Source of the DNA: Cohaesibacter gelatinilyticus | GTDB taxonomy: Bacteria > Pseudomonadota > Alphaproteobacteria > Rhizobiales > Cohaesibacteraceae | NCBI RefSeq assembly: GCF_900215605.1 | Contig: NZ_OBEL01000001.1 | Span: 1,240,001-1,304,000, forward strand | Direction: 5' to 3' | DNA length: 64,000 nucleotides | Part shown: piece after piece, positions 53,108-61,271 of the stretch | Layout of the letters: each line of letters starts with the position of its first letter | Position numbering within the stretch: the stretch's first letter is position 1 | Program-made: the position numbers and the translations under genes | The notes under the pieces: generated by a model | Database searches by the model: none | What the model saw: only the letters and a program-made list of their open reading frames with translations | Told to the model about the DNA's origin: nothing

Positions 53108-54594
53108 GTCTTCTTCAGCAAGATATTGATGCTTTGCGGGTGAAGCCGCTGTCAGCTGCGCGCAATTTCATCAATAACAAATGGTGTGATGCCCAGTCCG
53201 GTGCGACCATGGATGTGACCAGCCCGATTGATGGCTCGGTTCTCACAAGCCTGGCGGACTCAGATAAAGCCGACATCGACATGGCCGTCGAGGCAGCCCG
53301 CTCCACTTTTGAGGCTGGTACATGGTCACATATGGCCCCGTCAGAGCGAAAGAAGATCATGCTCAAATGGGCGGATTTGATCGAACAAAATGCGCTTGAA
53401 ATTGCCGTGACCGGTGTTCGGGACAATGGCACTGACATCCGCATGGCTTATAAGGGTGAGCCTTTGATGGCCGCCAGCACCATTCGCTTCTATGCCGAAG
53501 CCGTAGATAAGCGAAATGGTGAGATTACGCCTACCAGCAAGGATGTGTTGTCCCTCATCCATAAGGAGCCCGTTGGCGTTGTCGGCATCATCATTCCTTG
53601 GAATTTCCCTTTGATGATTGGTGCCTGGAAACTGGCGCCTGCCTTGGCAGCCGGTAATTCCTTGGTCCTCAAGCCATCCGAAGAAGCAACTCTCTCGACT
53701 TTGCGCATCGTGGAACTGGCGGCCGAAGCAGGCCTGCCTGCAGGTATTCTCAATGTGGTCACGGGGCGCGGGGCAAGCGTTGGTGAGGCCTTGGCATTGC
53801 ATATGGATGTCGAAGTTCTGGCCTTTACCGGATCCGGTGGCGTCGGTGCCAAGCTGCTGGAATATTCCGCCCGCTCCAATATGAAACGCGTTTATTTGGA
53901 GCTAGGTGGCAAGTCACCCAATCTGGTCTTCGCTGACGCCCCAGATCTGGAGCAAGCGGCGGCAGAAACCGCTGCTTCGATCTTTCGTAACAATGGTCAG
54001 GTCTGCGTTGCTGCATCTCGTTTGATGGTGGAAGAGCCGATCTATGATGGTTTCGTGAAAGCCGTCTGCAAACATGCCGAAAATCTGCGCATTGGGGATC
54101 CACTGTCTTTGGAGAACAATACCGGTGCTCTTGCCAATGCAATGCAGCTGGAAAAGACAAAAGCCGCAATTTCGCAAGCTCAGCAACAGGGTGCTGATTT
54201 GCGCACTGGCGGTGAAGCACTTCATTCTGAGAGCGGCGGATACTTCCATCAGCCAACGGTTCTGGCCAATGTCACAGGCGAAATGGATGTGGTTCAGCAA
54301 GAGGTCTTTGGACCCGTTCTGGCGGCACGATCCTTCACCACAGAAGACGAAGCCATCTCCTTTGCCAATGAGACCGTCTATGGCCTCTCATCCGTCATCT
54401 GGACGAAGGATATTTCCCGAGCACATCGAGCGATATCTCGCATCAAATCGGGCATGGTTCAGGTGAATTGTTTCAGCGGCGCAGATGTTACAGCCCCTCT
54501 AGGAGGTGTCCGCCAGTCAGGCAATGGCGTTGATCGCTCCCTCCATGCCTTTGAAAAATATGAAAACCTCAAAGCTGCCTGGATCAAGCTTTAG
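53104..54594 (+). CDS. Aldehyde dehydrogenase
   Basis: This 496-residue NAD(P)-dependent enzyme oxidises an aldehyde to an acid. Cofactor motif GIIIPWNFPLMIGAWKLAPA, FTGSGGVG, general base in LELGGKSPN, and catalytic cysteine in NNGQVCVAASR are all present. It closes the operon that starts with the aminotransferase, so it would act on the aldehyde formed by the decarboxylase. ATG 53104 overlaps the HAD stop and has GGAG 7 nt upstream; an ATG two codons earlier is less likely. Confidence 0.93.
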   Translation: MSLLQQDIDALRVKPLSAARNFINNKWCDAQSGATMDVTSPIDGSVLTSLADSDKADIDMAVEAARSTFEAGTWSHMAPSERKKIMLKWADLIEQNALEIAVTGVRDNGTDIRMAYKGEPLMAASTIRFYAEAVDKRNGEITPTSKDVLSLIHKEPVGVVGIIIPWNFPLMIGAWKLAPALAAGNSLVLKPSEEATLSTLRIVELAAEAGLPAGILNVVTGRGASVGEALALHMDVEVLAFTGSGGVGAKLLEYSARSNMKRVYLELGGKSPNLVFADAPDLEQAAAETAASIFRNNGQVCVAASRLMVEEPIYDGFVKAVCKHAENLRIGDPLSLENNTGALANAMQLEKTKAAISQAQQQGADLRTGGEALHSESGGYFHQPTVLANVTGEMDVVQQEVFGPVLAARSFTTEDEAISFANETVYGLSSVIWTKDISRAHRAISRIKSGMVQVNCFSGADVTAPLGGVRQSGNGVDRSLHAFEKYENLKAAWIKL

Positions 54595-54735
54595 CAAGAT
54601 GATTTCATATTAGGTGATATGAAGGCGGGAGGTTCATAAGGGCCTTTCGTCTTTTGTTTTGGAAAGACTGCGAATAGAATCGACACTACACGCTTGGATT
54701 TACTTCAAACGCATTCAGACTTGGAGCAAATATTT

Positions 54736-55512
54736 ATGGCATTCGATCCTGAAGACGCGCCATTGGAGCGTTACTTTCTCGAACCAAGTGCCAATGGATA
54801 TCTGCAGTCTTTGGCGGAATGTCTGAAAGCAGTGGGAAGCGAACGTTTCAACGGCAGTTTTCAGGACCTCATTGAAAATGTAATCCGCGCCGACCAGAGC
54901 ATGATCTTCTCCTTCAAGGAGGATCGACCGAAATGCTATCTGTCTCACAGCAAGAGACAAAAGAAAACGGCGCTCAATCTGGCACAAAAGTATCTCAGAG
55001 ACGGCTTTCGGAATGATCCTTTGCGTTCGACCGTTGATGTTGTGCGCAACAATGGAGAGACACAAATTGTCGAGCTATCGGGTTTGAAAGAGGGAATGTC
55101 TGATAGCTATTTTGAAGCCTTCTTCAGATCCTGCGGAATAGGTGACAAGATATCCATCATAGCTGCGCGAAAATCAGAGGTTCTTCTTATCAGTTTCTAT
55201 CGCTTTGAGGAAAATGGATCATTCCAGATTGATGATGATGAGCTATTAAAACCCTTTTGGGAAACCATCTCTCAGCTCGCCCTGATGCATTTTGCAGATA
55301 ACGAAGGCCCTGACTTGCAAAGCCCTTTGAATTCTCTATCTAAACGGGAAAAAGATATCTGTCAGGCTGTGCTGGATGGTCTCACATCCGACGCCATTGC
55401 TTGGCGACTGGATATCTCTCTCAATACCGTCAAAACCTACCGCAAACGTGCTTATGCGAAGCTGGGCATCAATTCCAAAACAGCCCTTTTCGCGCTTTGC
55501 AAAACGCCCTGA
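54736..55512 (+). CDS. LuxR-family transcriptional regulator, copy 2
   Basis: This 258-residue regulator is paralogous to the gene at 47733. They share the sensor stretches FNGSFQDLIENVIRADQSMI and KKTALNLAQKYLRDGF / NDPLRS. The C-terminal helix-turn-helix LNSLSKREKDICQAVLDGL... ends NSKTALFALCKTP in the same way as copy 1. It follows the aldehyde dehydrogenase gene by about 140 bp and precedes the FAD-hydroxylase/homogentisate dioxygenase genes. ATG 54736 has GGAG about 10 nt upstream; TTG at 54694 is an alternative start. Confidence 0.87.
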   Translation: MAFDPEDAPLERYFLEPSANGYLQSLAECLKAVGSERFNGSFQDLIENVIRADQSMIFSFKEDRPKCYLSHSKRQKKTALNLAQKYLRDGFRNDPLRSTVDVVRNNGETQIVELSGLKEGMSDSYFEAFFRSCGIGDKISIIAARKSEVLLISFYRFEENGSFQIDDDELLKPFWETISQLALMHFADNEGPDLQSPLNSLSKREKDICQAVLDGLTSDAIAWRLDISLNTVKTYRKRAYAKLGINSKTALFALCKTP

Positions 55513-55513
55513 A

Positions 55514-55536
55514 GCTGTCACCCGTTCGGGGTGGCA
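55514..55536 (+). terminator. Stem-loop after the second LuxR-type gene
   Basis: CTGTCACCC / GGGTGGCAG, with one G-T wobble and a 5-nt loop, lies directly after the regulator stop. There is no T run, so it may be a processing or stability element rather than a strong terminator. Confidence 0.35.
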
Positions 55537-55594
55537 GATCGTCTCAGCATTCATCCGTAAGCTTGTCATAATTCGCAAATCTGGGAGGAGAATT

Positions 55595-57211
55595 ATGAGA
55601 CCAGCAGGACGGAGTGAGACTGACTCACTTTATTTCCAATATCCAAAATTTGAAGCACCCGAACCCGAAGCCCGTGAAGGCAAGCAAGCAACAACGGTTG
55701 CTATCGTTGGGGCAGGGCCGGTCGGAATGACGGCTGCGCTTGCTCTGGCAAGAGAAGGCATTGCAAGCATCCTGTTTGACAATAAAGATACCTTCAACGA
55801 CGGCAGCCGCGCTATCTGTATCGCACGACCAAGCTACTATATCCTCGAAAGCCTTGGTATTGCCGATCCATTCGTCGAGAAATCTCTGGGCTGGACCAAA
55901 GGGCGTTCCTTCTATCGCGGCAAACAAATCCTGGAATTTGAAATGCCAGACAGTTCGGATGAGAAATATCGTCCGATGTATAATCTACAGCAGCAATATA
56001 TCGAGCAATATCTTTGGGAGGTTATTGCTGAGAATGATCTGATCGAGACCCGCTGGCAAAGTTCCCTCGAAGATATCAAGGATATCGAAAATGGCGTTTG
56101 CCTGACAGTGAAAGACCCGGCAGGAGAATACCAAATCGATGCTGAATGGCTGCTGGCCTGCGATGGCGCCCGCAGCACGACACGTTCCAAGCGAGGTTTA
56201 CGCCTGCAAGGGCAGAATTTCGAAGGACGCTATGTGATCGCTGACGTGCAGATGGATCATGACTATCCGACCATTCGCCGCGCTCTGTTTGACCCAACAT
56301 GTCGCCCCGGTGGAACTGTCCTCATTCATCGTCAACCGGATAATATCTGGCGCATCGATTATCAGCTTGAAGATCACGAAGCGATCGATGATGCCATTCA
56401 GGAAGCCAAGGTGCGGGCAAGTGTTGAAGCGGTTCTGGCCGACATCGGCCATAAAGGCCCATGGGAGCTGGAATGGTGGAGTGTCTATTCCGCCAATACA
56501 CTTGCGCTCGATGATTATCGCGACGGCCGTGTTTTCTATATCGGCGACAGTGCTCATATCGTTCCCATTTTTGGTGTGCGCGGCTTGAATAATGGACTGG
56601 CGGACGCTGCCAATATCGGTTGGAAACTGGGGTGGGTTCTGAACGGCAAGGCAGGGCCCAAACTGCTCGACAGCTATTCGCCGGAACGTCGTGGAGCCAC
56701 ATTGGATGTCTTTGCAAATGCATCAAAAAGCGCGCGTTTCATGACGCCGAATAGTCATGGCTGGAAATTGATGCGTGATGCTGCCCTGTCTCTCGCTTTG
56801 GATCATCCGTTTGCAGGCCAGTTGGCCAATCCACGCCAAATGACCGCCTATACTTATGCAGATAGCTTGGCAGTTGTTCCGTCGCAAGATGCATTTGAGC
56901 AAGGCCCGAAAGTGGGAGCAGTCATTCAGGATGTTGCATTGAACGGACAATTTCTGTCCGATCAATTGGGAGACGGTTTTACCATCCTTTGTTTTGGTGA
57001 GGCACTGAAGACGGAGCTTGAGAAGGCATCAAATGATAAAGACTATATCACGATAGTTGGTCTCTCTACTTCCTCGTCAGCTTCCAGTTATTATGGTGCG
57101 GTAGAAGGCACTGCCTATCTCATTCGGCCAGATCTTCACATCGCAGCCAAGTGGAAAGATACAGATGTCACCACCATACTTGATACCTATCGCCTCGTGA
57201 CATTCCAGTGA
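55595..57211 (+). CDS. FAD-dependent aromatic hydroxylase (MhpA-like)
   Basis: This 538-residue class A flavoprotein monooxygenase has the FAD dinucleotide motif VAIVGAGPVGMTAALALAR, the NAD(P)/FAD DG motif LLACDGARSTTR, and the second FAD motif GDSAHIVPIFGVRGLNNGLADA. It resembles MhpA/PheA-type phenol hydroxylases including a C-terminal thioredoxin-like domain. In front of DUF2783 and homogentisate dioxygenase genes, it probably makes homogentisate or a similar ring-cleavage substrate from a hydroxyphenyl acid. The ATG at 55595 has a perfect GGGAGGAG; the frame running back to 55376 overlaps the regulator gene and is rejected. Confidence 0.88.
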   Translation: MRPAGRSETDSLYFQYPKFEAPEPEAREGKQATTVAIVGAGPVGMTAALALAREGIASILFDNKDTFNDGSRAICIARPSYYILESLGIADPFVEKSLGWTKGRSFYRGKQILEFEMPDSSDEKYRPMYNLQQQYIEQYLWEVIAENDLIETRWQSSLEDIKDIENGVCLTVKDPAGEYQIDAEWLLACDGARSTTRSKRGLRLQGQNFEGRYVIADVQMDHDYPTIRRALFDPTCRPGGTVLIHRQPDNIWRIDYQLEDHEAIDDAIQEAKVRASVEAVLADIGHKGPWELEWWSVYSANTLALDDYRDGRVFYIGDSAHIVPIFGVRGLNNGLADAANIGWKLGWVLNGKAGPKLLDSYSPERRGATLDVFANASKSARFMTPNSHGWKLMRDAALSLALDHPFAGQLANPRQMTAYTYADSLAVVPSQDAFEQGPKVGAVIQDVALNGQFLSDQLGDGFTILCFGEALKTELEKASNDKDYITIVGLSTSSSASSYYGAVEGTAYLIRPDLHIAAKWKDTDVTTILDTYRLVTFQ

Positions 57212-57221
57212 GGATTTCCCT

Positions 57222-57395
57222 ATGACAAACCAACAAGTAGAAAGAGTTTACGAAGTCATTGCCGAGATGGTTGATCGGGTCGGGCCTGACAAATCAGAGC
57301 TATTTTTGGCGAAATTGAGTCTTTTAGTTGCAAGTGAAACAAATGATGTTAAATTAGTTCTGACATGCATTGAAGATGCGGCGAAACACCTATAG
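57222..57395 (+). CDS. Small DUF2783-like protein
   Basis: A 57-residue reading frame (ATG 57222, stop TAG 57393-57395) encodes a helical, acidic protein, MTNQQVERVYEVIAEM... ending EDAAKHL. The segment SELFLAKLSLLVASETND matches the DUF2783 pattern of small proteins encoded between FAD hydroxylases and ring-cleavage genes. It starts 10 bp after the hydroxylase stop. Function is unknown; an accessory role for the hydroxylase is likely from its position. Confidence 0.65.
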   Translation: MTNQQVERVYEVIAEMVDRVGPDKSELFLAKLSLLVASETNDVKLVLTCIEDAAKHL

Positions 57396-57490
57396 CGGAG
57401 CATGCCTCCCTATGTGATATCGATGAAGTGTTATGATTGCTTGCAATGCTGACATGTCCCGCAAATCATGGGCGCGAGGGGAATAGACCA

Positions 57491-58846
57491 ATGAATGATC
57501 AATCCAAAACCTCTGGGCTGACACTGGCAGAAACATCTGTTGGGACCACCCAAGGCTATATGCCGGGCTTTGGCAATGACTTTGAAACTGAAGCACTGCC
57601 GGGAGCATTGCCTCAGGGCATGAATAGCCCGCAGAAATGCAACTATGGCCTTTATGGTGAGCAGCTCAGCGGCACTGCCTTCACTGCAAATCCGCCTGAG
57701 CGGACCTGGTGCTATCGTATTCGCCCATCGGTAAAACACTCGCACCGATATGAGAAGATTGACCTTCCATATTGGAAGTCCGCACCAAATGTCGATCCGG
57801 ACGTTATTTCATTGGGTCAATATCGCTGGGATCCTGTACCTCATTCCAGTCAGGGTACAACCTGGTTGACCGGAATGCGGACCATCACTACGGCGGGTGA
57901 TGTCAACACTCAGGTAGGCATGGCCAGTCATGTTTATCTGGTCACCGATTCCATGGTCGATAGCTATTTCTTCTCGGCAGATAGCGAGCTGCTGGTTGTC
58001 CCACAAGAAGGACGCTTGCGCTTTGCAACCGAGCTCGGCATCATTGATCTGGAGCCGCAGGAAATTGCCATCATTCCACGTGGTCTTGTCTATCGCGTTG
58101 AGGTTCTGGAAGGGCCTTGCCGTGGCTTTGTCTGCGAGAATTATGGTCAGAAGTTTGAACTCCCTGGTCGCGGACCAATTGGTGCCAATTGCATGGCAAA
58201 TCCACGTGATTTCAAAGCACCAGTCGCAGCATTCGAAGATCGTGAGGTTCCATCGGAAGTTACTGTAAAATGGTGTGGGCAATTCCATGTCACCGAGATC
58301 GGTCAAAGCCCGTTGGATGTCGTTGCCTGGCATGGCAATTACGCGCCATACAAGTATGATTTGCGCACCTATTGCCCAGTAGGGTCCATCCTGTTCGATC
58401 ACCCGGATCCGTCTATTTTTACGGTTCTGACAGCCCCATCCGGTCAACCGGGCACAGCCAATATCGACTTTGTGCTCTTCCGGGAGCGTTGGATGGTAAT
58501 GGAAGACACCTTCCGTCCGCCTTGGTATCACAAGAACATCATGTCCGAGCTGATGGGCAACATTTATGGCCAATATGATGCGAAACCACAGGGCTTTGTT
58601 CCTGGTGGTATCAGTCTTCATAACATGATGCTGCCTCACGGCCCGGATAAGGCTGCATTTGAAAAGGCATCCAACTCCAATCTCGGACCGGAAAAGCTGG
58701 AAAGCACCATGTCTTTCATGTTCGAAACGCGTTTCCCTCAGCATTTGACCGACTTTGCAGCCAATGAAGCGCCGTTACAGGACGATTATATTGATTGCTG
58801 GACATCGCTTGAGAAGAAATTCGATGGAACACCCGGCAAAAAGTAA
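57491..58846 (+). CDS. hmgA: Homogentisate 1,2-dioxygenase
   Basis: This Fe(II) dioxygenase opens the ring of homogentisate to maleylacetoacetate. The 451-residue protein matches the family throughout ([21 protein letters not shown] at the N-terminus). The iron ligands correspond to His in WYHKN, Glu in IMSELMG and His in MLPHGPD. Start ATG 57491 has GAGGGG upstream; an earlier in-frame start at 57437 is less likely. Maleylacetoacetate isomerase and fumarylacetoacetase genes are not in the window, so the lower pathway must be encoded elsewhere. Confidence 0.97.
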   Translation: MNDQSKTSGLTLAETSVGTTQGYMPGFGNDFETEALPGALPQGMNSPQKCNYGLYGEQLSGTAFTANPPERTWCYRIRPSVKHSHRYEKIDLPYWKSAPNVDPDVISLGQYRWDPVPHSSQGTTWLTGMRTITTAGDVNTQVGMASHVYLVTDSMVDSYFFSADSELLVVPQEGRLRFATELGIIDLEPQEIAIIPRGLVYRVEVLEGPCRGFVCENYGQKFELPGRGPIGANCMANPRDFKAPVAAFEDREVPSEVTVKWCGQFHVTEIGQSPLDVVAWHGNYAPYKYDLRTYCPVGSILFDHPDPSIFTVLTAPSGQPGTANIDFVLFRERWMVMEDTFRPPWYHKNIMSELMGNIYGQYDAKPQGFVPGGISLHNMMLPHGPDKAAFEKASNSNLGPEKLESTMSFMFETRFPQHLTDFAANEAPLQDDYIDCWTSLEKKFDGTPGKK

Positions 58847-58889
58847 GCCAAGGGCTGCTTGATGCAGTCGGGTCTATTGAGCGTAACCA

Positions 58890-58920
58890 CAGGCAAGTCG
58901 GTAGTGTGCTGTCTTGCCTG
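58890..58920 (+). terminator. Possible terminator after hmgA
   Basis: A perfect 8-bp stem CAGGCAAG / CTTGCCTG with a 15-nt loop lies 43 bp after the stop. The following sequence is only weakly T-rich. Confidence 0.4.
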
Positions 58921-59044
58921 ATCTATTGTCAGGTCGCTTCAACACAGAAGACCACGATTTGGTTTGGCTTCAGTAGAATTGCTCTACAGCTGTAGGTCGG
59001 ATGACCCTATGGTGCATTTTCTTGAAATGAAGTGGTTCAGGATC

Positions 59045-59914
59045 ATGGCCAGCGATAAACCTCTCTATGCAATTGCACTCATGATATTGGCAATGGTTTG
59101 CATCCCTGCAGGGGATGCAGCCGGCAAGGTGCTAAGCAATGAGTTGTCCGTGCAACCGCTTTTCATTGCATGGAGCCGATTCCTGATTGGGGCGATCTTC
59201 ATATCATGTCTGATGAAACCGGGATCCATCCAGCTCTATCTGTTCAAGGATTGGCGCATCTGGCTTCGCGCGCTTTTCATCATTGGTGGAATCACCAGCA
59301 TTTTGACCGCGCTTAGAACCGAACCAATCGCAAATGTCTTTGCGGCTTTCTTCATCGGGCCAATCTTGTCCTATTTTGTTTCGGGCTTTCTATTGAAAGA
59401 GCCGATCACGCTTGGACGGACGATTTTGCTTCTGATTGGCTTTATTGGAGTGCTTCTGGTCGTGAAACCCGGACTGAATTTGTCCGCTGGAATGATGTTC
59501 GCAATATTAGCAGGATGCTTCTACGGCGCATTCCTTGTTGCCAGTCGATGGTTGGCGACACTGGCGTCAGGAAAGATGATGCTCTTCTCTCAGCTTTCCA
59601 TCGGGACACTCATACTGGCCCCATTCGGCGTCAGTGATATCCCTGAAATTACGGGAACAATTGCCAGCTTTACCCTCATGAGCGCGCTTGGTTCGGCTAT
59701 CGGCAATCTCTTTTTGATCTTGGCCTATCAGAAAATGCAAGCCTCTCGCTCGGCTCCACTGGTCTATGTCCAGCTCGTCGCCGCGACAGTATTTGGAATT
59801 ATGCTATTCGGTGCTTATCCGGACGCTCTGGCACTCGTAGGGATTTCGGTGTTGCTCATTTCCGGGCTGGCCTCTTTCATGCTGCCTCAATCGGCAACAG
59901 CTGCCAAGCGCTAA
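59045..59914 (+). CDS. EamA-family (DMT) transporter
   Basis: This 289-residue membrane protein has ten predicted segments in two EamA repeats (IAWSRFLIGAIFISCL; SALGSAIGNLFLILAYQKM). It is probably an exporter of a small metabolite. It is not similar enough to the EamA protein at 12694 to suggest a recent duplication. The start is uncertain: ATG 59045 puts the first membrane segment at the N-terminus, with AGGA only 3-4 nt upstream; ATGs at 59027 and 59009 are alternatives. It ends 9 bp before the convergent YbaN-family gene. Confidence 0.83.
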   Translation: MASDKPLYAIALMILAMVCIPAGDAAGKVLSNELSVQPLFIAWSRFLIGAIFISCLMKPGSIQLYLFKDWRIWLRALFIIGGITSILTALRTEPIANVFAAFFIGPILSYFVSGFLLKEPITLGRTILLLIGFIGVLLVVKPGLNLSAGMMFAILAGCFYGAFLVASRWLATLASGKMMLFSQLSIGTLILAPFGVSDIPEITGTIASFTLMSALGSAIGNLFLILAYQKMQASRSAPLVYVQLVAATVFGIMLFGAYPDALALVGISVLLISGLASFMLPQSATAAKR

Positions 59915-59923
59915 AACTGGTGA

Positions 59924-60301
59924 TTACCCCTCTGGTCCTTCTGGCCGAGAGCCTACATACCAGGCGCTATATGCGAAAAAGGCGAGTACAGGCAGTAGGA
60001 GTTGCCAACCCGGTTGAGCGAAATACAGAAAACTGACAAACCCAAATGCCATTCCTGTAAAGGCTGTATATTTTGCTTTGCGGGGAATAGCTTGATGGTC
60101 TCGCCATGCAATAACTGGCGGTCCAAAAAGAGGGTGTTCCAGCAACCATTTCTCCATACGTGGAGATGAGCGGGCAAAGAAAAAGACGGCAGCCATGAAG
60201 AAGATGGTCGACGGCATGACCGGCAAAAAGGCACCAAGAATGCCAATGCCCGTCATGACAAGACCGAGGGCGAGATAAAGGCCACGTTCCAATTGTTTCA
60301 T
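59924..60301 (-). CDS. YbaN-family (DUF454) inner-membrane protein
   Basis: This 125-residue protein has three or four predicted membrane segments and the DUF454 signature: LGAFLPVMPSTIFFMAAVFFFARSSPRMEKWLLEHPLFGPPVIAWRD shows the Pro-rich loop, the ARSSPRMEKWL helix and the GP...W-x-D motif. The family is widespread and its function is unknown. The start ATG 60301 has AGGAG upstream. Monocistronic. Confidence 0.88.
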   Translation of the reverse strand: MKQLERGLYLALGLVMTGIGILGAFLPVMPSTIFFMAAVFFFARSSPRMEKWLLEHPLFGPPVIAWRDHQAIPRKAKYTAFTGMAFGFVSFLYFAQPGWQLLLPVLAFFAYSAWYVGSRPEGPEG

Positions 60302-60497
60302 ACAAATCTCCTGCTTTCGCAGCGTGGTCCTTCGCCTAATGGAAATTTCTGGTCAGAGGCATCATTATACTGAACAAAAATAGTGCGAGAAGGTCATATT
60401 AAACCCTTTTCACCACCATGATGACGCATTATCTGTTAAAAGAAGGCAGATATGCGTCAAAGGCCAATCCTTTGGCTTACAAAAGATTGAGGCGAGA

Positions 60498-61235
60498 ATG
60501 AAAAAGAACAAAGATAATGAGGGACAAGAAATACCCCGCCTCACTTTTGGTGCACGATTACGGAACTATTTCTTCACCGGTCTTGTCATCACCGCCCCAA
60601 TCGGGATCACGATTTTCATTTCCTGGTCCTTCATTCAATGGGTCGATGGTTGGGTCAAACCTTACATCCCAACAGTCTATAACCCGGATAATTATCTGCC
60701 ATTTTCCGTGCCGGGTGTCGGGCTGATCTTCTCGTTGGTCATCATCACCATTCTGGGGTTCCTGACTGCGAATATTGTTGGTCGTTCCTTTATCAATTTC
60801 GGTGAGGTGATGTTGGGGCGTATGCCTCTGGTCCGTAATCTCTATCGTGCGCTGAAGCAAATTTTCGAGACAGCCCTTTCTCAAAAGGGCCAGACCTTTA
60901 CCAAAGCAGCGGTGGTGGAATATCCCCGCAGAGGCATCTGGGCACTGGCTTTCGTCGCGACAGAAACCACGGGAGAAGTGGAGCACAGGATCGCAAAAAA
61001 TTATCCAGACATGTCTCAAGAAGGTCATTTGAGCGTCTTCCTGCCAACCACGCCCAATCCAACCTCGGGTTTCTTGCTCTTCGTTCCACGCCAAGACGTG
61101 ATCTTGCTCGACATGTCCGTCGAAGATGCTGCCAAACTGGTCATCTCGGCAGGCTTGGTGACCCCGGGTTTCGTGGCAGAAAATGCAGTCGAAGAAGACA
61201 AGGAAAAGGCAAAGAATCTTTTGGAGCAAGCTTGA
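60498..61235 (+). CDS. DUF502-family membrane protein
   Basis: This 245-residue protein has two N-terminal membrane segments (about residues 20-45 and 70-95) and a cytoplasmic or periplasmic C-terminal domain. DUF502 marks are YFFTGLVITAPIGITIF, PGVGLIFSLVIITILGFLTAN and LPTTPNPTSGFLLFVP. Function unknown. In many Hyphomicrobiales it is encoded between glmS and recG, so it marks the resumption of the conserved gene order. Confidence 0.92.
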   Translation: MKKNKDNEGQEIPRLTFGARLRNYFFTGLVITAPIGITIFISWSFIQWVDGWVKPYIPTVYNPDNYLPFSVPGVGLIFSLVIITILGFLTANIVGRSFINFGEVMLGRMPLVRNLYRALKQIFETALSQKGQTFTKAAVVEYPRRGIWALAFVATETTGEVEHRIAKNYPDMSQEGHLSVFLPTTPNPTSGFLLFVPRQDVILLDMSVEDAAKLVISAGLVTPGFVAENAVEEDKEKAKNLLEQA

Positions 61236-61271
61236 TCAACCGGTATGACTGTTCCAAAGGAATTTGAAGCA

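Noticed and set aside
55376-55594. Apparent fusion of LuxR-type regulator sequence to the FAD hydroxylase
   Set aside because: The extension is an out-of-frame reading of the regulator gene; ATG 55595 with GGGAGGAG is the true start.
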